64,000 nt of DNA, from the NCBI GenBank assembly GCA_947496185.1, contig CANMCD010000002.1, forward strand, positions 62,001 to 126,000. The letters are read 5' to 3'. Source of the DNA: an uncultured Tenacibaculum sp. Its GTDB lineage: Bacteria > Bacteroidota > Bacteroidia > Flavobacteriales > Flavobacteriaceae. Both the position numbers and the translations under genes were made by a program. Under the pieces are notes generated by a model. That model did not search any database. It was not told the DNA's origin and saw only the letters and a program-made list of their open reading frames with translations. Shown here one piece after another: positions 46,963-56,450 of the stretch. Each line of letters opens with the position of its first letter. Position 1 is the stretch's first letter.

Positions 46963-48636
46963 ATGTCAGTAACAGAAATGAAAACGCCCGGAGTATACAT
47001 CCAAGAATTGGATGCTTTTGGCAATGCTGTTGTACCCGTTCCTACCGCCATTCCGGCCTTTATTGGCTATACCGGTAAAACAAGTTACAATGGAAAAAAC
47101 TTGGTAAACCAAGCTGTAAGAATTACTTCATTAGCTGAATTTAATGTTATTTTTGGTAGTAAACCTCCGCAAATTCAATTTAATGTCAATCAAGTGCCAG
47201 CAGACAAACCCGCTGCTAATGCAGCCGCTAAACCTGCAGCAAATGACCCTAAAAAGAAAGGAGCAGATACTGCCAAACCTGCCGCTACAGATAGCAAACC
47301 TAAAGCGACACCAGACTTTTTTATAGAAGCTAACGGCTATACTTTAGCAACAAGTACTGTAAACTACAGACTATACAGTGCTATCAAGTTTTTTTACGAA
47401 AATGGAGGAGGAACCTGTTATGTAGTATCTACTGGAGGCTATGATTATTCCTTGGCAGGATTAACCTCAACAGATCCTTTTACCGATGCTTTAACGGTGT
47501 TAGAAAAAGAAACCGAGCCCACAATGATCGTCGTTCCTGATGCCGTTGAATTAATGGATCCTACGGAGACTGAGCTAGCAAAAAAATATGCACTGTGTTA
47601 TACGTTGCAAGGGCAACTAATTAATCACTGTGGTGATTTGGCGACTAGAGTAGCATTATTAGACATACCGGGTGGATACAATGAACCCTTAGTGGGTACT
47701 AAAAGTTTTGAAGGCTTTAGAAATGCGGTAGAACCGACCCTTCCAAAATTTAACAGCTATGCAGCTGCTTATTACCCATGGTTACACACGACTGTTAACC
47801 AATTAACAGACATTTCGTATAACAATATTGCTCCGGGAAGCTACAATACTGTAAAAGCCTTATTAACTGCAGAATTCCCAAATGTTACGGATTCAAAAAC
47901 TGGAGAAAGTTCACCGAATCCCATAATAAAATATGTAAATGCCTTGTTTGCGGCAAAACCGGGTGCAGATGGTATCACGAGAGAGAAAGCAGATTCTGTA
48001 TTGAAAAACCTAAGTGCAAACTACAAACTTTTATTAAAACACTTCTTAGAGAAATTAAACTTAATGACACCAAGTGCGGCAATGGCAGGAATTTATACCA
48101 CTGTTGACAATAACGAAGGTGTTTGGATTGCACCCGCAAATGTAGGGGTACAAGGTGTAATTGCACCTGCTGTAAAAATCGATTTAAAAGGACAAGAAGA
48201 CTTAAACATGCCTTTGGATGGGAAATCAGTTTGTGCGATTCGATCTTTCCCTGGAAAAGGTGTCTTAGTTTGGGGAGCAAGAACCTTAGATGGAAACTCA
48301 AATGATTGGAGATATATCAATGTACGAAGAACCTTGATCTATATTGAACAATCGGTAAAAGAAGCAGCAAGTGCTTATGTATTTGCACCGAATGACGCAA
48401 AAACATGGGTTTCTGTAAAAGGAATGATTTCTAATTTCTTATTAGGTCTTTGGAACCAAGGAGGATTAGTAGGTCCTAAGCCTGCAGACGCTTTTTCTGT
48501 TACAGTAGGACTGGGTAGTACCATGACACCAGACGATGTTTTAAATGGAAGAATGATTGTAGCGGTAAAAGTTGCCGTATCACATCCAGCGGAATTCATT
48601 GAAATTACCTTCCAACAAGAAATGCAAAAAGGATAA
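46963..48636 (+). CDS. eCIS contractile sheath protein (Pvc2-like)
   Basis: A 557-residue phage-tail-sheath-family protein: KTPGVYIQELDAFGNAVVPV at the N-terminus and, near the end, GVLVWGARTLDGNSNDWRYI and IEQSVKEAASAYVFAPND, the C-terminal sheath signatures. Residues 79-118 are an Ala/Pro/Lys-rich low-complexity insert. It is the only sheath gene in the visible part, whereas Afp/PVC carry three. It contracts to drive the inner tube. Confidence 0.95.
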   Translation: MSVTEMKTPGVYIQELDAFGNAVVPVPTAIPAFIGYTGKTSYNGKNLVNQAVRITSLAEFNVIFGSKPPQIQFNVNQVPADKPAANAAAKPAANDPKKKGADTAKPAATDSKPKATPDFFIEANGYTLATSTVNYRLYSAIKFFYENGGGTCYVVSTGGYDYSLAGLTSTDPFTDALTVLEKETEPTMIVVPDAVELMDPTETELAKKYALCYTLQGQLINHCGDLATRVALLDIPGGYNEPLVGTKSFEGFRNAVEPTLPKFNSYAAAYYPWLHTTVNQLTDISYNNIAPGSYNTVKALLTAEFPNVTDSKTGESSPNPIIKYVNALFAAKPGADGITREKADSVLKNLSANYKLLLKHFLEKLNLMTPSAAMAGIYTTVDNNEGVWIAPANVGVQGVIAPAVKIDLKGQEDLNMPLDGKSVCAIRSFPGKGVLVWGARTLDGNSNDWRYINVRRTLIYIEQSVKEAASAYVFAPNDAKTWVSVKGMISNFLLGLWNQGGLVGPKPADAFSVTVGLGSTMTPDDVLNGRMIVAVKVAVSHPAEFIEITFQQEMQKG

Positions 48637-48671
48637 AAAATATTAACAACCAATTATAAAAATAGACTATT

Positions 48672-49135
48672 ATGGCAGATGATGGATCAAAACAAGGCTC
48701 AGTGTGGCCATTGACTAAATTTTATTTCACAGTAAGTTTAGGGTCTCAAGACAATACCGCATCTTTTCAAGAAGTTTCAGGTTTGGATACCGAAACACAA
48801 GTAGTAGAATACAGACACGGAGATAGCAAAACCTTTAGCACCATAAAAATGCCTGGATTGGCAAAATTCAGTAATGTGGTACTTTAAAAAAAGGAATTTT
48901 TGTAAAAGACAATAACTTCTGGAAATGGTATGACGCTATTAAAATGAATACCATCAAAAGAGAAACGGTGGTGATCAAATTATTAGACGAAACAGGAGCA
49001 CCGACCATGACATGGACATTAACCAATGCATGGCCCACAAAAATAACAGGAACAGATTTGAAATCTGAAGCAAATGAAGTAGCTGTAGAAACCTTAGAGT
49101 TGGCTCATGAAGGCTTAACTATCGCAAATAGTTAA
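48672..49135 (+). pseudogene. eCIS inner-tube protein 1, frameshifted as read
   Basis: The frame from ATG 48672 stops after 71 residues at a TAA (48885-48887), just where the conserved tube motif (NVxLKRGIF-type) should continue. The rest, KKGIFVKDNNFWKWYDAIKM to the end at 49135, is intact in the frame shifted by minus one (plus two). The break falls at CTTT followed by seven A. The joined product, about 153 residues, is a normal Pvc1/Pvc5-type Hcp-like tube subunit beginning GSVWPLTKFYFTVSLGSQ. It may be a homopolymer sequencing error, a true mutation or a minus-one frameshift product. Confidence 0.85.
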
Positions 49136-49140
49136 GGTAT

Positions 49141-49587
49141 ATGAGCGATTATCCTTTACCAGGTTTTTATTTCAGACTCACATTTCCATTAGAATTAGGC
49201 TTAGCCGATACCTCTTTTAAAGAAGTATCGGGTATGTCTATGGAAATGGGGATAGAAGAAATTGCAGAAGGTGGAGAAAATCGGTTTAAACATCGAGTTC
49301 CTACAGGAGCAAAGTATCAAAATTTAGTACTTAAACGCGGTGTAACATCTAGTGTATCTGCTTTATCCATTTGGTGCCAAGCAACCATTGGAGGAGGACT
49401 TGCTACTAGTATTGTTACTCAAACCGTGATTTTAAGTCTTTTGAACGAAAACAGCCTTCCCATAAAAAACTGGAGTTTTATTAATGCATGGCCTGTAAAA
49501 TGGGAGTTTTCTCCTTTAGATTCCATGAAAAATGAAATCCTGATTGAAAGTTTAGAGTTGTCGTATGATTATTCCATAGTAATATAA
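49141..49587 (+). CDS. eCIS inner-tube protein 2 (Pvc5-like)
   Basis: A 148-residue tube/initiator subunit: PLPGFYFRLTFPLELGLADT, FKEVSGMSMEMGIEEIAEGG, NLVLKRG and WSFINAWPVKW are typical of T4 gp19/Pvc5-like proteins. In Afp the second tube type forms the layer contacting the baseplate. It lies 5 bp after tube 1 and 2 bp before the DUF5908 gene. Confidence 0.93.
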   Translation: MSDYPLPGFYFRLTFPLELGLADTSFKEVSGMSMEMGIEEIAEGGENRFKHRVPTGAKYQNLVLKRGVTSSVSALSIWCQATIGGGLATSIVTQTVILSLLNENSLPIKNWSFINAWPVKWEFSPLDSMKNEILIESLELSYDYSIVI

Positions 49588-49589
49588 CC

Positions 49590-49748
49590 ATGCCCATAGA
49601 AATTAGAGAACTAGTAATTAAAGTAAAGGTAGAAGAATCCATTGCGCCAAAGAAAGAAGCGGTTGATATGCTTACAATAAAAGAAACGATTGCGAATCTT
49701 TGCAAAAAAGAGGTAAAAAAACAATTACAAAAACTAAAAGAGCGATAA
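49590..49748 (+). CDS. DUF5908-family eCIS protein (52 aa)
   Basis: A short gene read directly from the sequence. It encodes MPIEIRELVIKVKVEESI at the N-terminus, then a charged helix rich in Lys (KKEVKKQLQKLKER end). MPIEIRELVI is the mark of DUF5908 proteins, which sit at the Pvc6 place in eCIS clusters. Starts 2 bp after tube 2 and touches the LysM gene directly. Its role in the particle is unclear. Confidence 0.88.
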   Translation: MPIEIRELVIKVKVEESIAPKKEAVDMLTIKETIANLCKKEVKKQLQKLKER

Positions 49749-50429
49749 ATGTCAAAAGATTTAATGACAATTACTGCGTATTCAGATAATGAATTTTCAA
49801 GCGAAACAGGAGATAGTTGTACTGTACAAATAAATCCCGCTTCGTATACGCACGAACATTCTATTGACTACAATAAGTTTCAACCTGTAGGCTCACCGGG
49901 AACTTCCGTTTGGTATAAAGGAACACCGCCTGAAAAAGTATCTTTTGATATTTATTTTGATGCCACTGGAGCAGTAAGCACAAGTAGTTTTAGTAGTTTA
50001 TTATCTTCTAGTACTTCTGTATCGGATCAAATCGATACGTTTAAAAGCACTTGTTTTACGTACAATGGGAGCATTCACGAACCCAATTATTTAATACTCT
50101 CATGGGGTACCTTGGTTTTTAAATGTAAATTAATATCCCTAAACATTTCTTATACACTTTTTCAAAGTGATGGAACGCCTTTACGAGCAAAATTGAGTGT
50201 TGCATTTGAAAGCGCGATATCCGCCGACGATATTGCTGCAGAAGCAGACAATCAATCACCTGACCTTACACATTTTATAGAAATAAAGGAAGGAGATACT
50301 TTGCCGCTACTTTGCTATCAGATCTATGGAGATAGTAACTATTATACCGAAGTAGCAACCTATAACAATATTTTAAATTTTAGAAATTTAAAACCGGGAA
50401 CAAAATTGTATTTACCTCCTTTAAAGTAA
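49749..50429 (+). CDS. eCIS LysM-containing baseplate hub protein (Pvc7-like)
   Basis: A 226-residue protein with an N-terminal tube-like domain (QINPASYTHEHSIDYNKFQP, typical of Pvc7) and a C-terminal LysM (about 178-223: IKEGDTLPLLCYQIYGDSNY, then NLKPGTKLYLPPL). It connects the spike to the tube initiator. The gene order tube, DUF5908, LysM, spike matches Afp5 to Afp8. Confidence 0.93.
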   Translation: MSKDLMTITAYSDNEFSSETGDSCTVQINPASYTHEHSIDYNKFQPVGSPGTSVWYKGTPPEKVSFDIYFDATGAVSTSSFSSLLSSSTSVSDQIDTFKSTCFTYNGSIHEPNYLILSWGTLVFKCKLISLNISYTLFQSDGTPLRAKLSVAFESAISADDIAAEADNQSPDLTHFIEIKEGDTLPLLCYQIYGDSNYYTEVATYNNILNFRNLKPGTKLYLPPLK

Positions 50430-50439
50430 TTCATTTAAT

Positions 50440-52239
50440 ATGGCGAGTTCACCTATCCTTAGCGGCAATAATTTAGTTTCATTTACCATTACCTCAGCAG
50501 GGGACACAATTCCTGATGCTTATGGTATAATGAACATTAGTATTACACAAGAAATTGATACCATAGCCTATGCACAAATTACGGTTAGGGATGGTAATGC
50601 AGCTACGCAAATGTTTGAAATAGCCGATGCTAGTACTTTTGCAACAGGAAATACCATAGAAATATCTTTAGGCTATGCGAACGATACAACGACCGTTTTT
50701 TCGGGTGAAGTAACCAAACAAGCTATCAAAATAGACGAATCAGGCACTACCTTTCAAGTTACCTGTAAAGACACGCTAGTAAAATTGGTAAAAAGCAAAA
50801 GTAAAGTAGTACTTACTGATTCCTTAGATAGTGATGCCATTCAAAAAATAGTAGACACTACTGGTGTTACGGCAGACATAACAGATACTACCGTAACCAA
50901 AGAAAAAATTATACAATACCAAGCTTCTGATTGGGACTTTATCGTAAGTAGGGCGCAACGAAATGGTATGGCTGTAGTCACCGATAATGGCACACTGACT
51001 ATTAGCGAAATAACCGTAGATAGCGAACCTGTTTTGGAGTTAGCCTACGGCAGAGACATTATGGAAATGGATGTAGAATTGGAGGCTACAGAACAAGTAA
51101 ATTCCATTACCTATAATTCTTGGTCACTTTCCGATCAAGCTACCGTGAGTTCGGAAGCAGACGAACCCACAACCAACGATCAAGGAGACGTATCAGAATC
51201 CGATTTAGAGGAAGTTATTGATACCGACGAAACCGTTTTCACCTCAGTACCTTTTACCCAAGAAGAAACACAAGAAACCTCGGATGCTATGTTACTCAGG
51301 TTACGGATGTCAAAATTTAGAGGAAGTATTACCTTCCCCGGATCGGCATTAGTAAAACCTAACACACTTATTTCCTTAACTGGATTGGGTGATTTATTTG
51401 ATGGAGATGCCTATGTATCAAGTGTACACCATAGCCTTAGTGGAGGCAATTGGACTACTGAAGTTCAAATTGGTGTACTACCAGAGTTTCACGATCAAAA
51501 GGTAAAATCTTCTCCTTCTGATCCTGACATAAAAGAGAGTTTGATTGATGTAAAAGGAATGCAAGTAGGCATTGTACAGGATGTATATGATGAAGATGGA
51601 GGCGAGTTTAGGGTACAAGTTGAAATTCCAATGCTAAATGATTCTAGTGAATTCGTATGGGCACGTTTGGCTTCCTTTTATGCAAGTAACAGCTTTGGTG
51701 CTTTTTTCTATCCCGAAGTAAATGACGAAGTAATTCTTGGGTTTATTGATGGAAATCCAGCATATCCTGTAATTTTAGGAAGCATGTATAGCAGTGCCTT
51801 ACCACCTGCTTCTACCGTCACCCCTTCGGACAGTGAAAACAACCTAAAAGCATTGATCACAAGAAGTCAGCTTCAAGTGCAATTTGATGACGAAAATATT
51901 GTGATGACCCTAGCTACCCCCAACGGCAATACTATCGTACTAAGTGATCAAGACGAAGCTATCACGATAACCGATCAAAATAGCAATCAAATACAAATGA
52001 ATGGAGATGGCATAACGATTCAAAGTGCTTCTGCAATGACAATTAAGGCCGCAGATGCCCTTTCTATCGAAGCGGATTCCATTGATATAAAATCCGATAG
52101 TGGAGATATAACCATCAATAGTGCAAGTTCATTATCAGGATCCGCTTCTCAATCACTCGAACTAAGTGGCAGCAGTAGTACCGATGTGAGTAGTAGTGGA
52201 ACCACCAGCATCAGCGGTTCAACGGTAAACCTTAATTAA
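50440..52239 (+). CDS. eCIS central spike (VgrG-like, Pvc8)
   Basis: A 599-residue protein: hub domain (1-360), a gp5-type OB-fold (about 370-460; GIVQDVYDEDGGEFRVQVEIPM and NDEVILGFIDGNPAYPVILG), and a C-terminal beta-helix of short repeats ending in a Ser/Thr/Gly-rich stretch. It is the membrane-piercing spike. No PAAR tip gene follows in its usual place. Confidence 0.93.
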   Translation: MASSPILSGNNLVSFTITSAGDTIPDAYGIMNISITQEIDTIAYAQITVRDGNAATQMFEIADASTFATGNTIEISLGYANDTTTVFSGEVTKQAIKIDESGTTFQVTCKDTLVKLVKSKSKVVLTDSLDSDAIQKIVDTTGVTADITDTTVTKEKIIQYQASDWDFIVSRAQRNGMAVVTDNGTLTISEITVDSEPVLELAYGRDIMEMDVELEATEQVNSITYNSWSLSDQATVSSEADEPTTNDQGDVSESDLEEVIDTDETVFTSVPFTQEETQETSDAMLLRLRMSKFRGSITFPGSALVKPNTLISLTGLGDLFDGDAYVSSVHHSLSGGNWTTEVQIGVLPEFHDQKVKSSPSDPDIKESLIDVKGMQVGIVQDVYDEDGGEFRVQVEIPMLNDSSEFVWARLASFYASNSFGAFFYPEVNDEVILGFIDGNPAYPVILGSMYSSALPPASTVTPSDSENNLKALITRSQLQVQFDDENIVMTLATPNGNTIVLSDQDEAITITDQNSNQIQMNGDGITIQSASAMTIKAADALSIEADSIDIKSDSGDITINSASSLSGSASQSLELSGSSSTDVSSSGTTSISGSTVNLN

Positions 52240-52242
52240 GAC

Positions 52243-52758
52243 ATGAAATTCAAAAAAGAAGACATACAAAAACATAATTTGTTTTTAGGGACAGGATGGA
52301 GCTTCCCGCCTACTTTTCACAAAGAAAGTTCTTTAGGAGTAGAAATGGTCTCCAATGAAAAAGACATTCATCAATCTCTAAAAATACTCTTAAACACTAA
52401 AATAGGAGAGCGCATTATGTGTCCGAGGTACGGATGTGATATTTATACCTATCTATTTGATTCCATATCTAATTCTAGAATTCATCTCATTACAGAAATG
52501 ATTCGAACCGCAATTTTGAGATTCGAACCACGAATTAAACTTTTAAAGGTTCATGTAGACGAATCACAGTACTTAGAAGGCGTAATTAAAATAAACCTAG
52601 ATTATAAAATACCCGCTACCAATACACGATTTAACCTAGTATTTCCATATTATAAAATTGAAGGAACCGATATACCCGAACGTTATAAAAGACCCGTGAA
52701 ACAACCCACTACTTTATCCGAATTAGTGGCACAACACCAAGCAAAAAACAAAAAGTAA
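52243..52758 (+). CDS. eCIS baseplate wedge protein (gp25-like, Pvc9)
   Basis: A 171-residue gp25/GPW-family protein with LLNTKIGERIMCPRYGCDIY, the conserved ERxMxPxYG motif of gp25. It joins sheath to baseplate. It begins 3 bp after the spike gene. The basic tail (VAQHQAKNKK) is typical of poorly ordered ends. Confidence 0.93.
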   Translation: MKFKKEDIQKHNLFLGTGWSFPPTFHKESSLGVEMVSNEKDIHQSLKILLNTKIGERIMCPRYGCDIYTYLFDSISNSRIHLITEMIRTAILRFEPRIKLLKVHVDESQYLEGVIKINLDYKIPATNTRFNLVFPYYKIEGTDIPERYKRPVKQPTTLSELVAQHQAKNKK

Positions 52759-52779
52759 TCAGGCTTTAGTGAAGATATA

Positions 52780-55700
52780 ATGCAAAGAAGAAAAGGCACC
52801 ATACAATATCAAAGAGAAAATAGACAATTACTCGATCCAACATTTCAAATAGATGAGCGTTCATTTGAAGATTTATTGGCATACGTGGTGTCTTATGTAG
52901 AAAAAATTAATTTTTATACTACTGAAAATGTAATTGATGGAAATTGGAAGGTTTTATTAGAACAAGATCCTATCATTTACATCGTTGGAATCATCAAAAA
53001 ACCAACGGATAATCTTCGTGCTGAAAATGAAACCCCCTCAGTAATTATTACAACGCTTTTGGAATGGTACGATACCATCAAACAATGGTATCATACACTG
53101 GTTCATTTTAATGAATCCCTCCTAGCTGATAAAATCAGTAATGTTTTATTTGATGTATTGCAAGAAAAAAAAGAAATACTGTCAGCAATTCAAGAAACTA
53201 CTGATGAAAAAGAGGCATCAGAAACACCTTTATACGGCTTTTCAAGCGGCAATATAAACGTAATAACCTACAAAGAAGTGGATTTGGAGGAAATGATACA
53301 TACCTTTCGAAAAATGGTATTATACATTCAAAACTTCACTAGTAGCTATCTTAAAACCCATATTTTTTCACGAAAAAACCACTTACCAAACAACGCAATG
53401 TACATTGCCTTTTCAATCCTATTCAATAAGGTGCAAAAATTAATCAATGACATCGCGAAAAAACACTTAAATTTTTACTACCAAGAAGTATTACAGCAGA
53501 CACCCAGCAAAGGAATTTCGACCAAAGCAGTCGTTTGTTTTGAATTAACACCAAAATCAATAGGAGTTGTTATTCCTGAAAAAATGCCACTTATCGCAGG
53601 AAAGCTATTTGAAAGTAAAAAAAACATACTTTTTGAAACGGTAAAACCGTTACTTGCCGTACCTGTAGAGATTGACAAAATTCAAAACTTTTACCTTAAT
53701 AAAAGTCCCTTTATAAAAATTGGAACCAAGCAGCCTACGATATCAAACATCCTTCAAAACACCTTGGTAGCTAAAGGAAAAATACAGTCTGTAGAAAACA
53801 AAGCCCTTTTTGGAGCCAATGAAAGTACGCTTATCGATTCTGAAGTTACCGAAGAAAAGGTTACAGACATCGGTTTTATGCTGGGATCACAAGTGTTGTT
53901 TCTTGAAGAAGGCGAAAGAGAAATTACACTGACTTTTACTCTAGAAAAAGAAACTTCTGAAGCTATTTTCTGGAAGTTATTAGGTGAAATGTCATCCAAT
54001 CAAGGACTGCCATTAGACGTCATCTTTAACGATGTTTTTGAAGAAGCCTTTATTGTTTCCTACACCACTAAAAAGGCTTGGGTGACCTTATCTTCATATC
54101 ATGTTCAGTTTGATCCAACGGAAAACACCCTACGTTTAACGTTACATCTAGACAACACCTTACCACCTCTAACCATATCTGCTGTAGAAAAAGCATATTC
54201 ATGGCCCATGCTCAAGGTAGTCTTATCAGAATATGCCCCTATCTATGCCTATTCCTTTTTAAAAGGAGTACAATTAGAAAAGGTAAACATCGATGTACGT
54301 GTATCCGAAATGAAAAACGTAGCCGCATACAACAACACAGGAAAGCTATCTTTAACCAAACCTTTTCATTTATTCGGTGCAACCCCTGAATTAGGTGGTT
54401 ATTTACTTATTGGTAAAAGTGAATTGTTTCAAAAAGAACTTTCGGAAGTCACCTTACGAGTAACCTGGGACAATATTCCCACCGATGATGGAGGCTTTGA
54501 TACCTATTACAAAGAATATTCAAAAGAGATCACTAATGATTCATTTTTAGTAAGTGTATCTGCGCTTTCAAACGGATATTGGCTACCAAGAGAAGAAAAA
54601 GAACGCGATCAAATGACTCTCTTTGAGACCCGCCCTGCATTTACAGCGGAAGGCTACAAAACCGAGCGTTTGACCAAACAAACAAGCTTTGTTTTGGACC
54701 AACTAGACAAGTATCAGCTAGCAAGAAATTATAAACTAAAAGACCCCATACCCTATACCATCAATGCTAAAAGTGGTTTCTTACGATTTGATTTTATAGC
54801 GCCAAGCATAGGGTTTGGAAAAGAACTTTACAAAAAAGATTATACGGATATAGCAACGTACAATGCAAAAAATGAGGAATCCCTCCCCTTACCGAATCCG
54901 CCATATGTGCCTAAGGTAAAAGAGTTGGGACTTAGCTATACAGCAAATGACGTGATCTATTTCAACAATGCTTTTGATGATACTGCCAGTACCGTAAAAG
55001 GTGATTTCATCCACATTACCCCTTTCGGATTAGAAAGAACCGTAGAAGACAGTAAGGTATATAAAGATACTTTGGTCTATAATTTTGAAGGAGAGGGTTA
55101 TTTATATGTAAAGTTAACAAACGTTCAATCAGAAACGAATATTTCACTGTTTTTTGATGTGAACAACAGTACTCCTGCTTATTTTGAAGAGGAAAACAAT
55201 ATCATTATTGAGTATAAAAATATGGATAATTGGATTCCAATGGCTAAAAAAAACATCATTTCAGACAGCACCAATCAATTAAGCAAAGCAGGAATCATAG
55301 AACTCTTAATTCCACTTATGAGTGAGGAACTAGGAATATTTGAATTGCGTTTTGTAGCTAAAAAAGAAGCCTACAAATATCCCATACTTAATGGCATATT
55401 TCCGAATGCAGTGGAAGCTACTTGTACAAGTGAAGAAGAAAATGTTATCGGACAAAAAGTAGTAGCAGGAAGCATTGCTAAAGCAGGCAAAAAAATTCCT
55501 GATATCAAGAAAATATGGCAGCCTCAAGCCTCATATGGAGGAAAAGTTCCTACCTCACCTACGCTCTTTTATACAGAAGTAAGTGAGCGCCTTCGACATA
55601 AAGACCGTGCTTTAACTATCTGGGACTATGAACACCTAATTTTACAACAATTTCATGATTTAGTAGCCGTAAAATGTACCAACCTTACGGAATCTTTCCA

Positions 55701-56427
55701 ACCAAAATCAGGGAACGTTACGATCATACTATTATCCAATCAATGGAAACATGACAATCACCATTATTTAAATACCAACGAGCTGGGTATCATCAAACAG
55801 TTTATCAAAAGAAAATCCAATCCTTTTATCAAGATAAAGGTACAAAACCCAATCGTAGAGTGGTTACTGGTAACCTGTATTGTAGATTTTAATAAAAATA
55901 ATCATGGAGGTTATTATATAAAAGAATTAAACCAAGAATTGAATACCTACCTATGCCCTGTTACACAAAAAGAATCGGTAACAGTTGAAGGTATTGGATG
56001 TACCGTTGTACCTAGAATGTTAAAAAGTCATTTAGAGAACTTACCTTATGTGCAATCGATTAAAAAATTAGAAATTGAACATATTGTAAAAGAAGGGCTA
56101 GACGATTACTCTTTAAATATTTATGAAGAAAGCAAAGAGATAAAACCTACTAAACCTTGGTCAATGCTGGCACCAAAGTTGAAACATAATATTTTTACAG
56201 CTTCTATTTTGGAAGAAGAAACTATTGAAGAAATAGAAAGTCAGAATTTTAGAATTGGTGTTGATTATATCATCGCTGGAGATGGAGAAGACCTTCAAGA
56301 TGATTTTCAGATAACGGATGTATTAGAAGAAGATAAGCATATAGAAAAAGTGAGTACAAAACCATCAATCGAAACGGACAAAACAAACATAAGACCAAAT
56401 ACTATTTTAAATTTTAGAATAGAATAA
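52780..56427 (+). CDS. eCIS baseplate wedge protein (J/gp6-like, Pvc11)
   Basis: A 1215-residue protein of the baseplate J/gp47 type found at the Pvc11 position. The segment TEVSERLRHKDRALTIWDYEHLILQQF near residue 930-955 followed by VKCTN is the conserved Pvc11 signature. An N-terminal part has a helical bundle (about 20-240). It forms the large wedge of the baseplate. It is longer than Afp11. It is preceded by gp25 and followed by the adhesin-like gene. Confidence 0.88.
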   Translation: MQRRKGTIQYQRENRQLLDPTFQIDERSFEDLLAYVVSYVEKINFYTTENVIDGNWKVLLEQDPIIYIVGIIKKPTDNLRAENETPSVIITTLLEWYDTIKQWYHTLVHFNESLLADKISNVLFDVLQEKKEILSAIQETTDEKEASETPLYGFSSGNINVITYKEVDLEEMIHTFRKMVLYIQNFTSSYLKTHIFSRKNHLPNNAMYIAFSILFNKVQKLINDIAKKHLNFYYQEVLQQTPSKGISTKAVVCFELTPKSIGVVIPEKMPLIAGKLFESKKNILFETVKPLLAVPVEIDKIQNFYLNKSPFIKIGTKQPTISNILQNTLVAKGKIQSVENKALFGANESTLIDSEVTEEKVTDIGFMLGSQVLFLEEGEREITLTFTLEKETSEAIFWKLLGEMSSNQGLPLDVIFNDVFEEAFIVSYTTKKAWVTLSSYHVQFDPTENTLRLTLHLDNTLPPLTISAVEKAYSWPMLKVVLSEYAPIYAYSFLKGVQLEKVNIDVRVSEMKNVAAYNNTGKLSLTKPFHLFGATPELGGYLLIGKSELFQKELSEVTLRVTWDNIPTDDGGFDTYYKEYSKEITNDSFLVSVSALSNGYWLPREEKERDQMTLFETRPAFTAEGYKTERLTKQTSFVLDQLDKYQLARNYKLKDPIPYTINAKSGFLRFDFIAPSIGFGKELYKKDYTDIATYNAKNEESLPLPNPPYVPKVKELGLSYTANDVIYFNNAFDDTASTVKGDFIHITPFGLERTVEDSKVYKDTLVYNFEGEGYLYVKLTNVQSETNISLFFDVNNSTPAYFEEENNIIIEYKNMDNWIPMAKKNIISDSTNQLSKAGIIELLIPLMSEELGIFELRFVAKKEAYKYPILNGIFPNAVEATCTSEEENVIGQKVVAGSIAKAGKKIPDIKKIWQPQASYGGKVPTSPTLFYTEVSERLRHKDRALTIWDYEHLILQQFHDLVAVKCTNLTESFQPKSGNVTIILLSNQWKHDNHHYLNTNELGIIKQFIKRKSNPFIKIKVQNPIVEWLLVTCIVDFNKNNHGGYYIKELNQELNTYLCPVTQKESVTVEGIGCTVVPRMLKSHLENLPYVQSIKKLEIEHIVKEGLDDYSLNIYEESKEIKPTKPWSMLAPKLKHNIFTASILEEETIEEIESQNFRIGVDYIIAGDGEDLQDDFQITDVLEEDKHIEKVSTKPSIETDKTNIRPNTILNFRIE

Positions 56428-56450
56428 CCATTCATTAAAATACAGATACT

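Noticed and set aside
48879-48890. prfB-like plus-one frameshift at CTT followed by a stop codon
   Set aside because: The CTT-TAA context recalls prfB, but plus one leads into the wrong frame; the tube frame needs minus one or plus two.
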